This document shows, piece after piece, positions 10,916 to 24,900 of a stretch of 64,000 nt of DNA. The notes beneath the pieces were generated by a model that did not search any database, had not been told where the DNA came from, and saw only the letters and a list, made by a program, of their open reading frames with translations. A program made the translations under genes and the position numbers. Each line of letters begins with the position of its first letter. Positions within the stretch are counted from its first letter, which is position 1. The stretch is from Rhytidiadelphus loreus (lineage: Eukaryota; Streptophyta; Bryopsida; Hypnales; Hylocomiaceae): assembly GCA_947034895.1 (NCBI GenBank), contig OX344762.1, forward strand, positions 51,129,087 through 51,193,086, in the 5' to 3' direction.

Positions 10916-13440
10916 TGTGTTCGATCAGCTCCGTGAGTAATTTGCCTGCGAAATTCAATGCCACCAAATCGCCACTTTAGGAGGTATTCGATTATGATCG
11001 TGTTCAAAGTGATGATTTCAAGCGTGAGAGCTTCCCGGAGACTCAAATAAATTAAACCAGTCTCCCTGAAGTAAAGCGACCAATTGAATAACTAGGGAAA
11101 CCACCGAGACCTTTCTGGAGACTCGCAGCTTAAAGAGCACATAAATAAACTTCCGATGAAGTGGGTCCGTCTATCAGCATAAATGAAAAAATAATATGAG
11201 CAGATATCCAACCTGAACACACCGACATACAACTCAATTCTACTTTAATAGTGTAAAAATTGAACGAAACACCTCATGAGAAAAACTCAAATGACAAATT
11301 TCAATAAGGTCGAGTGAAAGTCAGTGCGCACCACTGCATGACTTTCACTCGACCTTATTGAAAGCCTCTATCCCGATAGAAAATTCGCTTGACCGTCCCC
11401 CGCAGGTTCACTGCGACTACAAAGTTTGCAAGACAAAACGCTAAACGAACAGTGGCTGAGCTCATGTGATGGTTTGGGTGTAGTTCAGAAATCATAGACA
11501 TTGCCCAAGAATCCTTTGGCATGTGCATTCTCTAGTCTGAGACTCAAATGCGAACTAGAAACAGAACTTTCAATAGAAGCTTGGTTTCAATCAAACTAGA
11601 TTGAACATATGAAAGACCTTTACTGATGCTCAACGTACTCCACCAATAGACTCCCCGCCGTGAATGCAAATGAATCAAACAGCTCACTGGAGCTCATTTT
11701 ATACTCAAGTGAGGCCTCGAGCAGTCCCTGTCTACTACTATTTTCTTAAAGCTGAGCATGAGCAAAATGATTTTCCTTCGAGTGACTAGTAAGATTCCTC
11801 TCAACCAATTTGCAAGACATTGACCAGTCTAAGGAAATGTAATAGGCGGAAGCACGAAGCACGTTCTTTACGTTCAGAAGATAGTTATTCACTCAGATAA
11901 TATGAATTCACGAATTGGAATTCAAAATCAGATTTTTTTATCCTTACCAATAATAAAAACTGAGAGGATCGAGGAATTTGATCCTCACAACCAAAATCAA
12001 GTTCAATTTATAGCGTATTTAAGACTTTCTAAACAGCAAAAGATACAAACTTATTTCAATCTATTCCATTTAGATCATCAAATTTTAAGAAAATGTTCCG
12101 ATTGGAAAATTTTAATTCATCGACATATTTTCTCAGACTCCACAATGGTGTTTTTGAAATTTTGATTGCCGTAAACTACATTAATCGGATTCTGTTTTTG
12201 CTAGACTATCCTTAACTCCTTGAGCAATGTTTTGCAAGTAGTATTTGCTTACGATTTCTACTTCTAATTCAACCAGAATTAAAGGCATGGGCAAACAAAC
12301 ATCTTCTAAAATGTGGAACACCACGTCCTTAGACAGGATTAATGTAGCACAGCATGCTACAGGAAGTCTACGATCTCTCAGACAAACTTGAAATAGACAT
12401 TTCACTTCGGTCCATGAAAACACTCAATGCAACCTGCTTTCCCAGAAAAACGAAATAGTTACTCGTTCTCAATTTTTTTTCAATTGCGTTACGTTTCTTA
12501 ATTCTGTTTTTGTAGAATCTGTTAATTGACGCATACAAAGAGTGAAAACCTTTGTAAAAAAAAAGCTCAAATTATTCTTGCTGAATTATAAACGCGAAAA
12601 GAGGATATTCCGTTTTCCCGAAACCTAGAATAGAGCGTGACACCAGTTGACTGCGCCGGAAATGGCGCCTTTGTCAAGCAGAAAACAATAATTCAGAATG
12701 CACGCTCTTCAGGAAAGCTAACGTGGATCGATAAGTAGCGTGAGTGCGCGCGCATAAAAGTGACATGAGAGCCATCGTGTGTACGAATTCAGGCCCTGTG
12801 GCCCCTCGCTTGCGATGCTCCACCAGATGGCTCGTGAGTAGTGAACTACGCTTGGTCGTCTGGCTGTACTGATGAGAGGGAGCAGGTGCGGATAATTGTT
12901 GCGTTGGGACTGAGTCTTTCTCCTCCCCGTTACCTCCAGCTGCGTTGGCTTGTCCAAACATGAAGTATTCGACATGGCGAGTTGATAGCGCACGGATTGC
13001 AAAAATCTCGTGAGGATTCTTCCTGATCAATTGGCCCCTGCATGCATGAGCTTCTGCTTCCATACAAATGTACAGCAACGTCGCTCTCCGCCATGACAAA
13101 GCAAAGCTCACGTTACTAGCTAGCTGTTCACGATCACGCACAATCATCCTTCTCTTCCATACTAAGCTAATTAATCCATGACGGTGTCGTGGCCCCGGCC
13201 CGTTCCAGCAGCAATCGCACGCTAAGTCTAGTCCTGATACATTGCGCCATAGCCAGAATGATCCAATTTGGCTTCTCCAAATGCTGTAGGCTGAGCGCTC
13301 CGACATTGACAGCCCCACCGACCCCGCCAACAATGAACCCCATTCAACTGGAGAGCTAGCTAGCGCGTTCACGTGAAGCTGAGAAGGCAGAGGAACTCAC
13401 TAATGGTGACTTATTTATGTAGTGTCCAAATTTTGCTTGC
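10916..13440. other. Upstream region of the bHLH-like gene, no further gene supported
   Basis: Genic base composition but no recognisable protein. A 232-codon minus-strand frame at 12674-13372 has no domain and looks like chance; a smaller one at 12181-12423 is equally unsupported. The region may hold the promoter, a long 5' UTR or 5' non-coding exons. The hairpin at 11299-11363 lies here. Confidence 0.4.
11299..11363. repeat. Perfect 25-bp inverted repeat with 15-nt loop
   Basis: Left arm 11299-11323 and right arm 11339-11363 are exact reverse complements (core AAGGTCGAGTGAAAGTCA / TGACTTTCACTCGACCTT). The 15-nt loop includes the small palindrome GTGCGCAC. It sits about 380 bp upstream of the start codon of the bHLH-like gene. 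The stem is GC-balanced, unlike the simple AT hairpins elsewhere. It could be a regulatory cruciform or RNA hairpin, a small-RNA precursor, or a tiny MITE; the sequence alone does not choose. Confidence 0.8.
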
Positions 13441-13443
13441 TAA

Positions 13444-13669
13444 GAGCATCCCCACCAGGGAGTTCTCTTTCCCTAAACTCGGGACCTCAATCCAGTCAAC
13501 CTTGACTTTAGGCCCATGCTTTTAGGCCCAACTTTTACCGAGTTCTCTATAAATTTGGGGTAGAGATCTTGTTTCGAGACTCGTGCGCGCAAGCTTCTAT
13601 ATCTCCATCCCCATCTGAGGTCCTCTCCCTAAATATTTAGGGATACAAAACATATTAGTGAGGATGCTC
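13444..13669. mobile_element. 226-bp MITE of PIF/Harbinger (Tourist-like) type
   Basis: The ends are GAGCATCCCCAC at the left and the reverse complement of GAGCATCCTCAC at the right. A TAA duplication (13441-13443 and 13670-13672) flanks the element. GAGCATC-type ends with a 3-bp TAA/TTA duplication are typical of plant Tourist-like MITEs. Non-coding. Confidence 0.7.
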
Positions 13670-13672
13670 TAA

Positions 13673-14559
13673 TGCCCGGGCTCATAACCACTAACTAGGC
13701 TATGGTCCTCCCCATGTTGGGAAGGTATTATGCTTAGAAAGATGCCCAAGAGAGGGACTTAAGGTGGGTACACCCAAAACCGTCACTTTTTACTATTGAG
13801 ACTAGTTTCTATTATGAAACTGGTAAAATTTTCACATATTCATGTTGGCAAGTGAAAGGAGGTTCCAACGCACCAAAGAACGCCACATTTGGATATTGGA
13901 TGCAAAAGTTATTAAGGGTCAAAGTTCATTTTTGAAAGCGCTCCATCCAAATAGGTACATGACTGAAATTCGAAATGTACAAACCTTCTAGATGGCGCTT
14001 TAAGGTTAGGTGCCATTTAACAACGTACTACCTTATTAGAATTGGAGTTGACTGAGGAGCCACGTAAGACAATTTTGTCACCATAGGGGCCCCCTATTCA
14101 AGGTGGCAAAAGGGCCTCTTGCCTCATTGGTAAATCATTGATTGCATCAATGTTATGGCCAAACCACATTTGCTCTTATGGAATTTTTAGCGAGGAAAAA
14201 CATAGGAGTTTTAATTTTTATTTACCTTTGATGATAAAATTTGGAAATTTGAAATTTGCATTTGGAATCAGATATTTAAAACTAGCTTAGAGAGATAAAT
14301 TAAATACAAAGTTAATTGTTTTTTAGTGAGTCCTTAGTAGTGGGCAAATAATTAAAACTTGGAAGGTCACAAATTCTATCATTTTTCAATTTAGCTTCAC
14401 TAATAGCAACTATAGCCATGAATCCATTTGCAATTTGCAACATCATTTTTTTATTTTCTCCTTCCAATCTTTTTTCATCCCTCACTGCCCTTCTATTTCA
14501 TCTCTAGTGGAGTTATAATTATAATTAACTTCCTCATGCATTAGAGATTTTTGTAAACA
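13673..14559. other. AT-rich intergenic DNA, no gene seen
   Basis: No coding frame, RNA gene or repeat structure that I can support. Confidence 0.5.
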
Positions 14560-15780
14560 AATGACTTCATTGGTTTGATGGTTGCCTCTTAAATGTGAAA
14601 TATGTTAGCGTTTTCTACATCATTGATCAAAATTCTCACTTTGAATCTTCTTCACTTCTTATTTTGTCCATCGCATGTCAAACTTGTCATTGTGAATGAG
14701 ACTTAAAATGTACAAATATATGCAGGATGTGACCACATCAAGCACATATTGAAGTGACCCATCAATATGTTTTACCATCTCCCTTTTAAAATTCAAAATA
14801 TTCCAAATGCCCATTTCCAGTCACTACCATTCAAGTACTGCAAATGTAAAATATATTACTGTTTTCTACATCATTCTTCAAATATGTTGCTTTGAGCCCT
14901 TTTCATTTAGTGTTTTGTCTACGACATGTGGAACTTGTCACTGTGAATGAAGCATAGAATGTATAAACATAAGTAGGATATGACCATAATTATCAAGCAC
15001 ACATTGATGTGGCTCATTAGTGTGTTTTACCATTTCTCTTTTGAAATTCAAAACATTCCAAATGTCCATTCCCAAGTGATTTCTACTATTATTCAAGTAC
15101 TACAAAATAATGTAAAATATATTAATTAGTGCTTTCCACATCATTTTTCAAATTTGTCACTGTAAGTCCTCCTCACTTCCTGTTTTGTCTATCACACGTG
15201 GAACCTATTACTGCCAATGAAACATAGAATGTACAAACATAAGTAAGATGTGACCAAATCCAATACATATTGAAGTGGCCTATCAATGCATTTAACCATT
15301 TTCCTTTGAAATTTGAAATATTCCAAATGCCCATTCCCACTACCATTCTAGTACTGCAAATGTGAAATATATCAATGTTTTACAAATCTTCCTTGAAATT
15401 TATCATTGTCAATCCTCTTCACTTCTTGTTTTGTCTATCACACGTGGAACCCATTACTGCCAATGAAACATAGAATGTACAAACATAAGTAGGATGTAAC
15501 CAAATCAAGAATATATTGAAGTGACCCATCAATACATTTCACCATTTCCCTTTTGAAATTTGAAATATTCTAAATGCCCATTCCTACTACCATTCTAGTA
15601 CTGCAAATGTGAAATATATCAATGTTTTACGCATCTTCCTTCAAATTTGTCATTGTCAGTCCTCCTCATTTCCTATTTTGTCCATCAAACCATCACATAT
15701 TGATTTTTTTAGTGCAAATGAGACACATAATGTACATACACATGCATAACGTGAAAAAATCAGTCATTGTGAGCTTTCAA
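14560..15780. repeat. Tandem repeat of about 245-266 bp, block 1 (four to five units)
   Basis: A landmark reading GAAGTGACCCATCAATATGT or a close variant begins at 14751, 15006, 15272 and 15518, giving periods of 255, 266 and 246 bp. Each unit also carries AAATGCCCATTCCCA-, AGTACTGCAAATGTGAAATA- and TTTTGTCTATCACACGTGGA-like stretches. The units are diverged by substitutions and small indels, so this is an old array. A second block of the same family lies at 18173-18670. Confidence 0.85.
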
Positions 15781-15934
15781 TTTATCATTTGGGATTTATA
15801 GTTTTTGGGTTTCTTTTCAATTTTACTTTGTGACTTAAGTTTTATTTGACAAAATTCCCTAAAAGAGTGTTAAACCATAACAAGTGTTGTACATACCAAT
15901 ATAGTATTTGGTCCAAAATACCTCAAAATCTTGC

Positions 15935-15959
15935 ATATATATATATATATATATATATA
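15935..15959. repeat. (AT)n microsatellite
   Basis: About 12 consecutive AT dinucleotides ending at 15959. Confidence 0.9.
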
Positions 15960-18172
15960 GGTTAGAAATCCAATAATAGCAAGAGTATAGAATATTTTGG
16001 AATATCTTCTAAAAAGCCTAACCTTGACCAATACACAACAATTTATAGCTAAAATATTTCTATAGACCTTAGTAAATAGATTTTAGATTTTTAGTTTTAG
16101 GATTAAAAAAGATAGAAATTCTAGTTGCTAGCTTGCAAAGTTAAAATTTAAGATGTACCAGAGGAGTCATCCACAATGGAAGAAGGGCATTATGGGGTTG
16201 AAATCATCAGCTAGAAATTCAACATCAAAATTGGTTTACTAAGATTCTTCTCTATGTGAAAAATATCTTGGTTATCAATAGTTAAAAGAGATAATAGAAT
16301 TTCAATCTCCTTCATTGAATGTGCAAAGTAAAAAAATGAGCCTACACATCTTTTATAGGATTACATAAGAGGTTCCATAAAAAAATTCTAAAATTTCTAA
16401 CTTGCAAAAGATTCTCTTTTGGATAGTCAATAATGGCTTCAACTGAAGATGGAAAATTTCTTCAAATTATCCAAGTTGTGGTCTCGGTTGTGGTACAATC
16501 TCACTAAAAATTTGCTTAGCTTTTTTTATGTAGATAACAAGCATCAACAAGTTTCAAGGCATTCTAACATTGATAAGTACCTAAACTATTAGGAATTCCC
16601 GATTTCAACAAAATTGGAAAAAATATTTGTGGAATTGACCACTTGACTAGCGTATCAAAAGCATACAAAGTCAAAACAAGGTCAAATCAAGGTCTTTTAT
16701 TACTCCCACATACCTTCTAGACATAATAGATTAGTTAAATTCTTTAGAAAAGATAACCTCCAATATTTGGATTTTTACTCCACTTCTAATTGAATTTTGT
16801 ACAAGCTTTTTGCATATGTTTAGCAATGGTAAAAAGGGAGGAAGGTCTCTGAAATTAGAAATGACCTTCTTAATCCAATGGCGCAATTCATTGGTGAATT
16901 GAAGTCTTCCTCCCAAAGTTAGAAGTTTGGACCAAGGTAGAAGTAGAAAATCACAAAATTTTAGATTAAAATGCATAGAATTTGGATTACCACTAGTTAA
17001 GAGAAGAGGTGCCCTTACAAAAAAGTATTTAAGTGCAATCTTCTCCCTCTCAAACCACCTTTTTTGTTTAGATGAATGACTTGCGGCCATTTCTTAGTGC
17101 ATTTTGGGTGTTTTCAAAGCAATTTGTACTTCATTGTTGTTATTTTTTAAGCATATTTTGAAAGACATTGGGTTCCATTCAAACCTTGCATTCTCCTTTG
17201 TGTTATCAAGTGTTGTTTCTTGTATTAACTCTTGTACTAACCCTAAAGACAAGCCCCCTGTAATTTGATGATGTTGTTTGGAGGTGCCCTCTAGTCCTTT
17301 GGTTTGAGATTTGACACATTTTTGGTGGAAATCCCTTCTTAAGAATTCCCTTAGAGATTGTAGAATGCATGGTTCTAACAAGTGCAAATATTTTTTTATG
17401 TTTTGAGTGTTTGTACTAATCTACATTAACCTATTCCTTCTTTATTTGGTTTAGCACTTTTTTGGTTTGCCAAAAACACAACAAAGTTTTGACCAGTTAG
17501 CCATTATAAACTAGAGTTTCTAGAGGTTTTCTTGTCCTTATCATTGTAAAGATGTAGCTAAAAAAACCTTGTCATGACAAAGCTTTGAATTATAAATGGA
17601 TAGAAATCTTTAGTTTTTTGTATTAAAACTCCAAATACAATGAAGCTTTGACTTAGAGATGTACGTGTCAAATCTTTAGTTCTTTTTTATAAAACTCCAA
17701 TTACAACAAAGCTTCAAACTTAGGCAAAAATTTGGCATATCCTAAAATCCTTAGTATACAAATTATAGCCTTGTCTCTTTTATTGCAAAAATCAAGAATG
17801 ATTAGCCTTTGTATTTGGATAGCCAGTTCTAGTAATTATTTAGAAATTAAAGCCTAGTTTTAAAAGTCCAAGAAACTAGTGCTTACAATTTAGAGCACTA
17901 GTACTACAAGTTGAACCTTCTAGCTAGTTAAGAATTGACAACTACAAGGCCAAGGTCTTGGAGGTGCATCTCAGCTTGGATATCACAAGATCGAGATAAA
18001 TATCATAGCTAAGTAGTCAGATATCATAGCAAGGTAGTACTAAGGAGTCGGAGTCCAAGCAATGAGAGCTTCAGATCTATCATAGTGAGAGTTCACTATA
18101 AAAATACTAAGTTTTTTTTATGCCTAAGAAAACAAGTCTTCGTATTCAATTTAACATAGAAGATTGCTCGTT
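15960..18172. other. AT-rich spacer between the two satellite-like blocks
   Basis: Short minus-strand frames at 16731-17090 and 17094-17387 have no recognisable domain and lie in low-GC DNA. I do not call them genes. The segment separates two blocks of the same repeat, so it may be an insertion. Confidence 0.45.
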
Positions 18173-18670
18173 GAAGTGACCCATCAATATGTTTCACCAT
18201 CTCCCTTTTGAAATTCAAAATATTCCAAATGCCCATTCCTGGCCACTACCATTCAAGTATTGCAAATGTAAAATATATTACTGTTTTGTACATCATTCTT
18301 CAAATCTGTCTCTTTGAGTCCTCTTCATTTAGTGTTTTGTCTATGACATGTGGAACTTGTCACTATGAATGAAGCATAGAATGTACAAACATAAGTAGGA
18401 TGTAACTATAATTATAAGCAAATATTGATGTGATCCATCAGTATGTTTAACCATCTCCCTTTTGAAATTCAAAATATTTCAAATGCCTATTACCAAATGA
18501 TTTCTACTACTATTCATATACTGCAAAATATATCAATTAGTGCATTCCACATCATTTTTCAAATCTGTCACTATAAGTCCTCTTCACTTTCTGTTTTGTC
18601 TATCAAGCGTGGATGAAACATAGAATGTACAAAATAAGTAGGATGTGACCAAATCCAGTACATATATTTC
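18173..18670. repeat. Tandem repeat of about 254 bp, block 2 (two units)
   Basis: The landmark of block 1 recurs at 18173 and 18427, with the same internal segments in the same order and orientation. It ends raggedly near 18670. Confidence 0.8.
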
Positions 18671-20700
18671 TAGGTGACAATTTGGCTCATTAGAGAGACC
18701 TTTTCATGAACCATAGTGTAGGTTTGTTTTTTGATGTTTGTGCTTGAAACAATTGAGTTTTAATGGAGAAACACTCTTATTGATTCTTTCCAAATCAAGA
18801 TGGTAAAAGACTACAAAGGCTCTTGACTATTTTATGGCAATTTGAACTTTGGGCCTAGAAATATAGAGTGTTGATTTTTCAATTTTAAAAGTGATGTCCA
18901 ATGAAAATTATATTGTTTTTGAACAAGGTAATCTAATATACTAGACACATCTCTATTACAACACACAATGTGACAAGTGCAAGAGTACTACCAAAATAAT
19001 GTCCAAGAAGACAACGTTAATTACATATTTGGAGAATTTACAGAGTCTAACCTCTAATCAATTACTAAAAAAGTGACATAGTTATGACAAAATCTAGACT
19101 TGGTATTCTTATCATTTTGATGAATGAAAAAAATTCTTTCAAATTTGCCTTTGTAATGGTAATTTTTGAAGACTCCATTGCCATAGTCAAACACAACTTT
19201 TGAGCTCTATTTAGTCTCTTAAATTATATTTTAATTTCATTCTTATATTTTTAAACACATAATTGAAATGGCCTCTATGTTGTTTATTAATGTGAATAGT
19301 TTCTATTAGTTTTGAGAAAAACTATTGTTGTTATGTAATGTTTATAGCAAATAGTAAAAATAAATTTGCATATGTTATACAATTCCTTTAGGAGGCACAA
19401 GTTGCTATAGAAAAAAAATAGTGCAAATTAAAGACTCAAGAAATTGTTTTATTATTTACACTGAAAAACACCCACAGAAATGACTTTAAAGAAATGTCTC
19501 TTCTATGAGTTTTGATATTATCAAAGGGTTTTTTTCAAAAAAATAAAATTATTGGATTTTTCAATTTGTAATTTGTAAATAAAACTACATGAATTACATT
19601 ATATACTAGAAATAATTTAGAAATTTGACCAGAATTGAAGGTTGGAGAAATAAACAATATATTGTAATTTAAATTTCAAAAGAACAAATAAAAATAATAA
19701 ACTAAGTATAATTTGGTTTATAATTGAAAGAATTCATTGAAGTTTTAATGGAGTAGAATAAAGTTTTTGTGAGAATTAATTTCCTTAGTTTTACAGTTTA
19801 ATTAACATCTAAAATTTCTTCACATCTGAAGGTTCAAAACTACAAAATTCCTTACAGAACAATTATGAACATAAATCTAAGGCTTTTAGACCTTCAAATG
19901 TGACTTATTGTTGGATTTGAGATTTATGCCATTGTAGGATGTTTTGAACAAAGAATCATTCTTTGATTTTGAAGCTCATTAGGGCATTAACCCTAGAGCG
20001 CTCCAACGTCCAATTTTTGGACGATGTACAAGTTCAAAATCTAGACTTCTTTCTCATTACAGCTTGGATGAAAGTCATCCTAATTTTTAGAGATACTTTA
20101 TGAAGTTGTGGTCCTATCCAAGGGTTGGATTTGGTCTTACTAGAGGACATTTATTTTTCTAAAATTATAAATGTGGAAGTATGTGAAGTGGTTGACTTGC
20201 GTTGACTCTAGTTCAAACTTGGAATTGCAAAAATGAGGTCATAGACTCAAAGATCACAAAAATTCCAAAAAAAATTCATGTCAAGAGAACCTCATTTCAA
20301 ATCCTTTCCAACAAAATGTACCTCAAAAATGGTAATATTTTGCTTGTAATTGAATTTAGAAGGAATTTTGAATTTTCCCTTTCAAAATTTATAGAAAATT
20401 ATTGGTGATAGCATTGCTGAATCTAACTGTATGGATAGAATCTAAAACTAAAACTCTACAACATCTATTTGCATCTCAATTCCAAAATATTCTTCCAAAT
20501 AGTACTTTATGATGATTTTTCCAAAATTGTCAATTTCGGAGATGAGTCTGGACGCTTAGGAGTTAATGCAGAGAAGCCTCGCTAAGATCTCACTACTTAA
20601 CTACTTTGGAATTGAAAGTCTAGACCAGGATTTAGCATATCAAAATGCAAAAACACAACTAGAATCGTTGTACACAGAAAAAGATCAATAATAATTTATA
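18671..20700. other. AT-rich intergenic DNA with a possible TIR element at 19986-20566
   Basis: No gene. Near 19986 the sequence GCATTAACCCTAGAGCGCTCC is approximately repeated in reverse complement near 20566 (GGACGCTTAGGAGTTAATGC), which would bound a non-coding element of about 580 bp. The TTAACCC-type end resembles the ends of the dispersed element at 4485-5136. No target duplication was established. Confidence 0.35.
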
Positions 20701-21909
20701 TATATCAATGGTGTGTGTCAGCATCGTGCAGTAGAGAGATCTTGGGTGCAGAGTCAAATCTGTTGGGATCAAATTTTCATCACTTTATGTATGAATTTCT
20801 TCTGCAATTTCAAAGCAGACCACTAGGTTTTAAAGGTGCAGTATATAGATATCCCCATTTCAAATCAAAGATGGGTGGCCATAGTAAGACATATTTTGCC
20901 AAGTCAGTATAGTAGACAGGATGAATCCGAGCGGAATTACAAGGTCACGGGTAGCTTTTCTTTGAACAACACAATCTCATTTTCTTTGAAGGATCTGAAT
21001 TCATATTTTATACGTGGTGACTTGTTCAGGACGATTTCACACCAAAGAGATACTTTTCGATTGATCGGGTGTTCCTGTGGGTTCAAGCCAGCATGTAATT
21101 CCTATAGCGAACCAAGCATGGAGCCATTTTCAGGTGCGAATAATCTTGAAATGACGTCAATGTTGTTTTCAGACAAATCTCAATATCTTACCTCAGGTGA
21201 GCTATGAATGCAAATTTCTACTGACTGTCTGTATGTCCTTCATTTGCTGCAGCTACCACGAGGACTTCAAAGAAGTGGGCAATTCGGGAATTTTTTAACC
21301 TGAAATGTGTGAGGATGTTTGTGTAATTGCTTGGGTCTTGTCATGGGAGAGGTGCAAGTGAATCGTTGTTTCATGTGTTTGCAACTGTTCTGTACAATGA
21401 ATTGTAAATTCAGGAAGGAAGATATTGAATTAGTGAATCTCCGATTCATTCGTTGTTGCTGATCATAATTTAGTAGCAACTGATTTTCTCCCTTGCATCC
21501 TTGATGGCTGAGTCACAATGTCTGACTATTATTAATAGCTTGATGTTGACACTCCTCAGTCTGATTTCTAGAACTGGCTCGTGTTCTAAATCTTTAAGTA
21601 TTCTGATGTTCGTTGATGCAATCACTTATTCTGTTCTCCTGTTTCTCTGTTCAGACCAACGATGATCGATACTGCACGGGATTGATAACATTCTTGATCT
21701 TTTGGGCCATGAGGTGAGTGTAGTTACCGTAATCTTGTTTACATCACCTTTAGTAATATCAGTGCTCAAGTCATGCTTAGACCACTTCCTAATTGAAGAC
21801 CAAACACCGAACAAGCGTATGAATATTAGATGAGACGGGATCAAGTTTCAACGGTTATAATATCCTCCACCTTATTGAACAATGGCTGCAAATCGATCAC
21901 AAGATTCTT
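20701..21909. other. Unassigned genic-looking region 3' of the RsmE gene
   Basis: Base composition rises to genic levels. A plus-strand open stretch at 20836-21207 (contains GCSCGFKPACNSYSEP) has no family that I recognise. It may belong to a neighbouring plus-strand gene, or simply be 3' UTR sequence of the minus-strand gene that ends at 21910. Confidence 0.25.
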
Positions 21910-24900
21910 CTACCTATCAACTTGTTGGGAATCCACTGAAGAACCTTCTGAAAGGAGCATCACTGTGGTCAGAATTGCAATGGCAGCTGTTTCAACCCGT
22001 AACCGCAGTTGGCCTAAACCCACAGGCACTGCCCCCGAATCCATCAGCATCTCAATCTCCTCTGGTGTGAAATCTGCACAAGCCAACTCCAGGCTCAATT
22101 TCAACTAGAAAAGCTGTCCAACAGAGATTCTTCAAAACTACTCCACAGCCTCACCCACAGGAACTTCAATGGCAAGCCTTGCCGAGCATTTGCTGAAAGT
22201 TACACATTCCTGTATGAAATTAGATTTTGTTCTTTCTCGCATATGCTAGATTCATTGGCATAAAGACTGACAGTACTAATCAGTTCTAGCAAGGTCCTAT
22301 TGCCTCATAAAAACAATGATCCTGCTAGTGAGGCGTCAGTGGCAAGTTTAATTCAAAGCATCCAAGGTAGGAATATTCTCTCTTGTGGGGAGGAATTACA
22401 GAAGGTCTGAGGGAGAAAATCTCTTGGTTATAGAATGCTGTGTAATGTCCACTGACCTCCTTCAGGACCAATCAGCAATAGACCTCCTTCTGGCTTCTCT
22501 GATCTTTGTAGCAATGCTTGAACTAACGGAGGTGCGCCTGCTGTAGCAAGGAACGCTACCTCCGCCTTCCTCACCTGCATCTCAAAATCGCATAAGAAAA
22601 GGTTAAGCATTGCACCATCGCAACGAGACTATACAACTCGATAGAAAAACGAGGTACAAATCGTAGTTCACTTCATCACAAGGATCACAAGAATCACAGA
22701 GAGATCTCCGCATGATATTTTGAGAGGTCTCTATATGATAATTGGGTCCATTACGGAGACCTCATGAATCATGGTGTACGTTCTTTTCATGATGTTTCCT
22801 GAAACAATCGAGTTTTAATGGAAAACAAAATCATTGATTCTTTACAGATCAAGATGGTAAAAGACTACAGAAGCTCTTGAATGCAAGCCTGAATTGGCGA
22901 AAGAACAGAAAACACACCTAAAACCACCAACACATTCAAGAGTATCATGCACAGCCTGGAACTTACTTCTGCCAGGAAAGAATCAAGTCGTGTTGGTTCG
23001 CGCACATCCAAAGTGTGCAATCTCTGGCCTGCACCACCAGAAGAAGGAAGATATTCAAGAGGAGGCTAAGAATTGGAAGTGCTATAATTATTGAAGCTAG
23101 TTATCTGCACTGGCTCAAAAGGTCCCACCACAGACTAAATGATACATCCTATTGCCTCGTGCGAAATGGTAACTTAATGAGAAAATCCAAGCCATGAATG
23201 GAAACTTAAACAGTACTATAGAACCACCAATATGAGAAAACTCGGCTCCAAAGGAATTCGAAAATACCTTGGAGTTACAGTTGAAGAGGTCTACGTTAGA
23301 CACTGACATTACAATTGGCGTGGCTAGGTTTTCTCGAATACCTTGGGAGTTCTATTAGCGCACTTCTAAAAGTTACTTGAATACCCACGTGTACAGAAAT
23401 TGCACTTATTAACATCAATCGAGTGAGTGCCCTGCTTACAAAAGCACAAAACTTGGAGAAAGTGAAAAGAGATCGTACATTGCTTTGTGGCAGCCATGCT
23501 AATACGGTGCCACCGATCATTGCGTTGCTCAGCAACAGTCGCCGACCTTTGAGTGAGCAGTGGAGTGAGAGTTTGAGCTCCCAATTCCTTCAATCACAAC
23601 AAATAGATATGTCAGCAACACGAAAGGCATCAAGCGAAAGATATATAACTGAAATTACGAGATGTGAAACATGAAACTAGACAAAAAGAAACCTCAACAA
23701 GCAAGCTCCGGAGATCAGCAGGTGCATGAATTCACCATAAACGACTTGGACTCAGGGGAATGTCGAAGAAATCGAGTAGCAACTTACCGTGCATTTTTCC
23801 ACAAGCCAATCGGCACGGCCGCCCTTCAAATTACCTATCGATGCAACACACCGGGAGATCGTTAATGAAAATGCAAAACTTTGACAGCTGAAATTGCATC
23901 TACAACAAACGAATAGATTGTGACCAGTCTTATTACTTTAAAAGATCGCCAACGAAGCCAAATACGAAAAGGAATGTCTGAGCACGGATCTCCATCAAGT
24001 TGATGAAATCAGATGCATCGGACAAGAAAAGGTGGAACCGGAGTTCTACCAAAAGCGGCAGCCACATGCCAGTTGGGCCCTGTTCGTGGAAGGGTTTGCC
24101 TGCTTGTCATTGCGGTCACTTCAGCGCAGTTCTTTGTAACCCGCAGTAAAGTACCCTCCACCAGTCCTCCAATTCCATCAAAAAGCTCAATCCTTGAACC
24201 ACATCCTCAAGCAATAAACAAACAATATCAAACTCCGGAATGGCGCAACAAGAAAACCTTCCCTAGGGATCAAAGGAAAGATCAATGGTACAAGGAAGGA
24301 ACCAAATGGATTCACAATGAAAGATTCATTGAAGGCCCTATTTACGCAATTCTAGACATAGCCCCCAGGAGAACATGATCAGAAGCTGTTTGTGCACAAC
24401 AAAAGATGTCGAGGTCTGAAGATGAAAATCAAATCACGATTTTTCTGTTTTGTTATTGTTTTCCAATTGAAACTCCTGTTATTGAGTGTATTAGAGGATC
24501 CAGTTGCCAATCAAATGGCATAGCAGACAATTATACCTCAAAAAACTCACACCTTTAATCAAATCTAACAAAGGTGCACAACCTGAGATACAAAGGTTGA
24601 AATTTGAAAGTGAAGGTGAAACTCAAAACTGCTGTAGTGCTGAAATTCAAATGTGTCAATTGAGCGTCAAAGGGGTGTTCCATAGAATACCTGTCGTTAA
24701 CATTCAACCTAAGAACTCGTGTCATATGCCAAAACTCGTCCCCATCAACTCGAACAATCATCCCCTACACATGACAAACAATGCCGGGTTCGTAACGACT
24801 GTCTTTAGGATGACTCTATTGGAACTAGATTTATGACACACTTCTCTGGTACAATCTCTGAAATCTTACGAAAAACTATGACTTCGTTAAAATGAACTGC

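Noticed and set aside
12674..13372. A 232-codon minus-strand open frame
   Set aside because: No recognisable domain, odd residue composition, no supporting splice context; probably chance in moderate-GC DNA.
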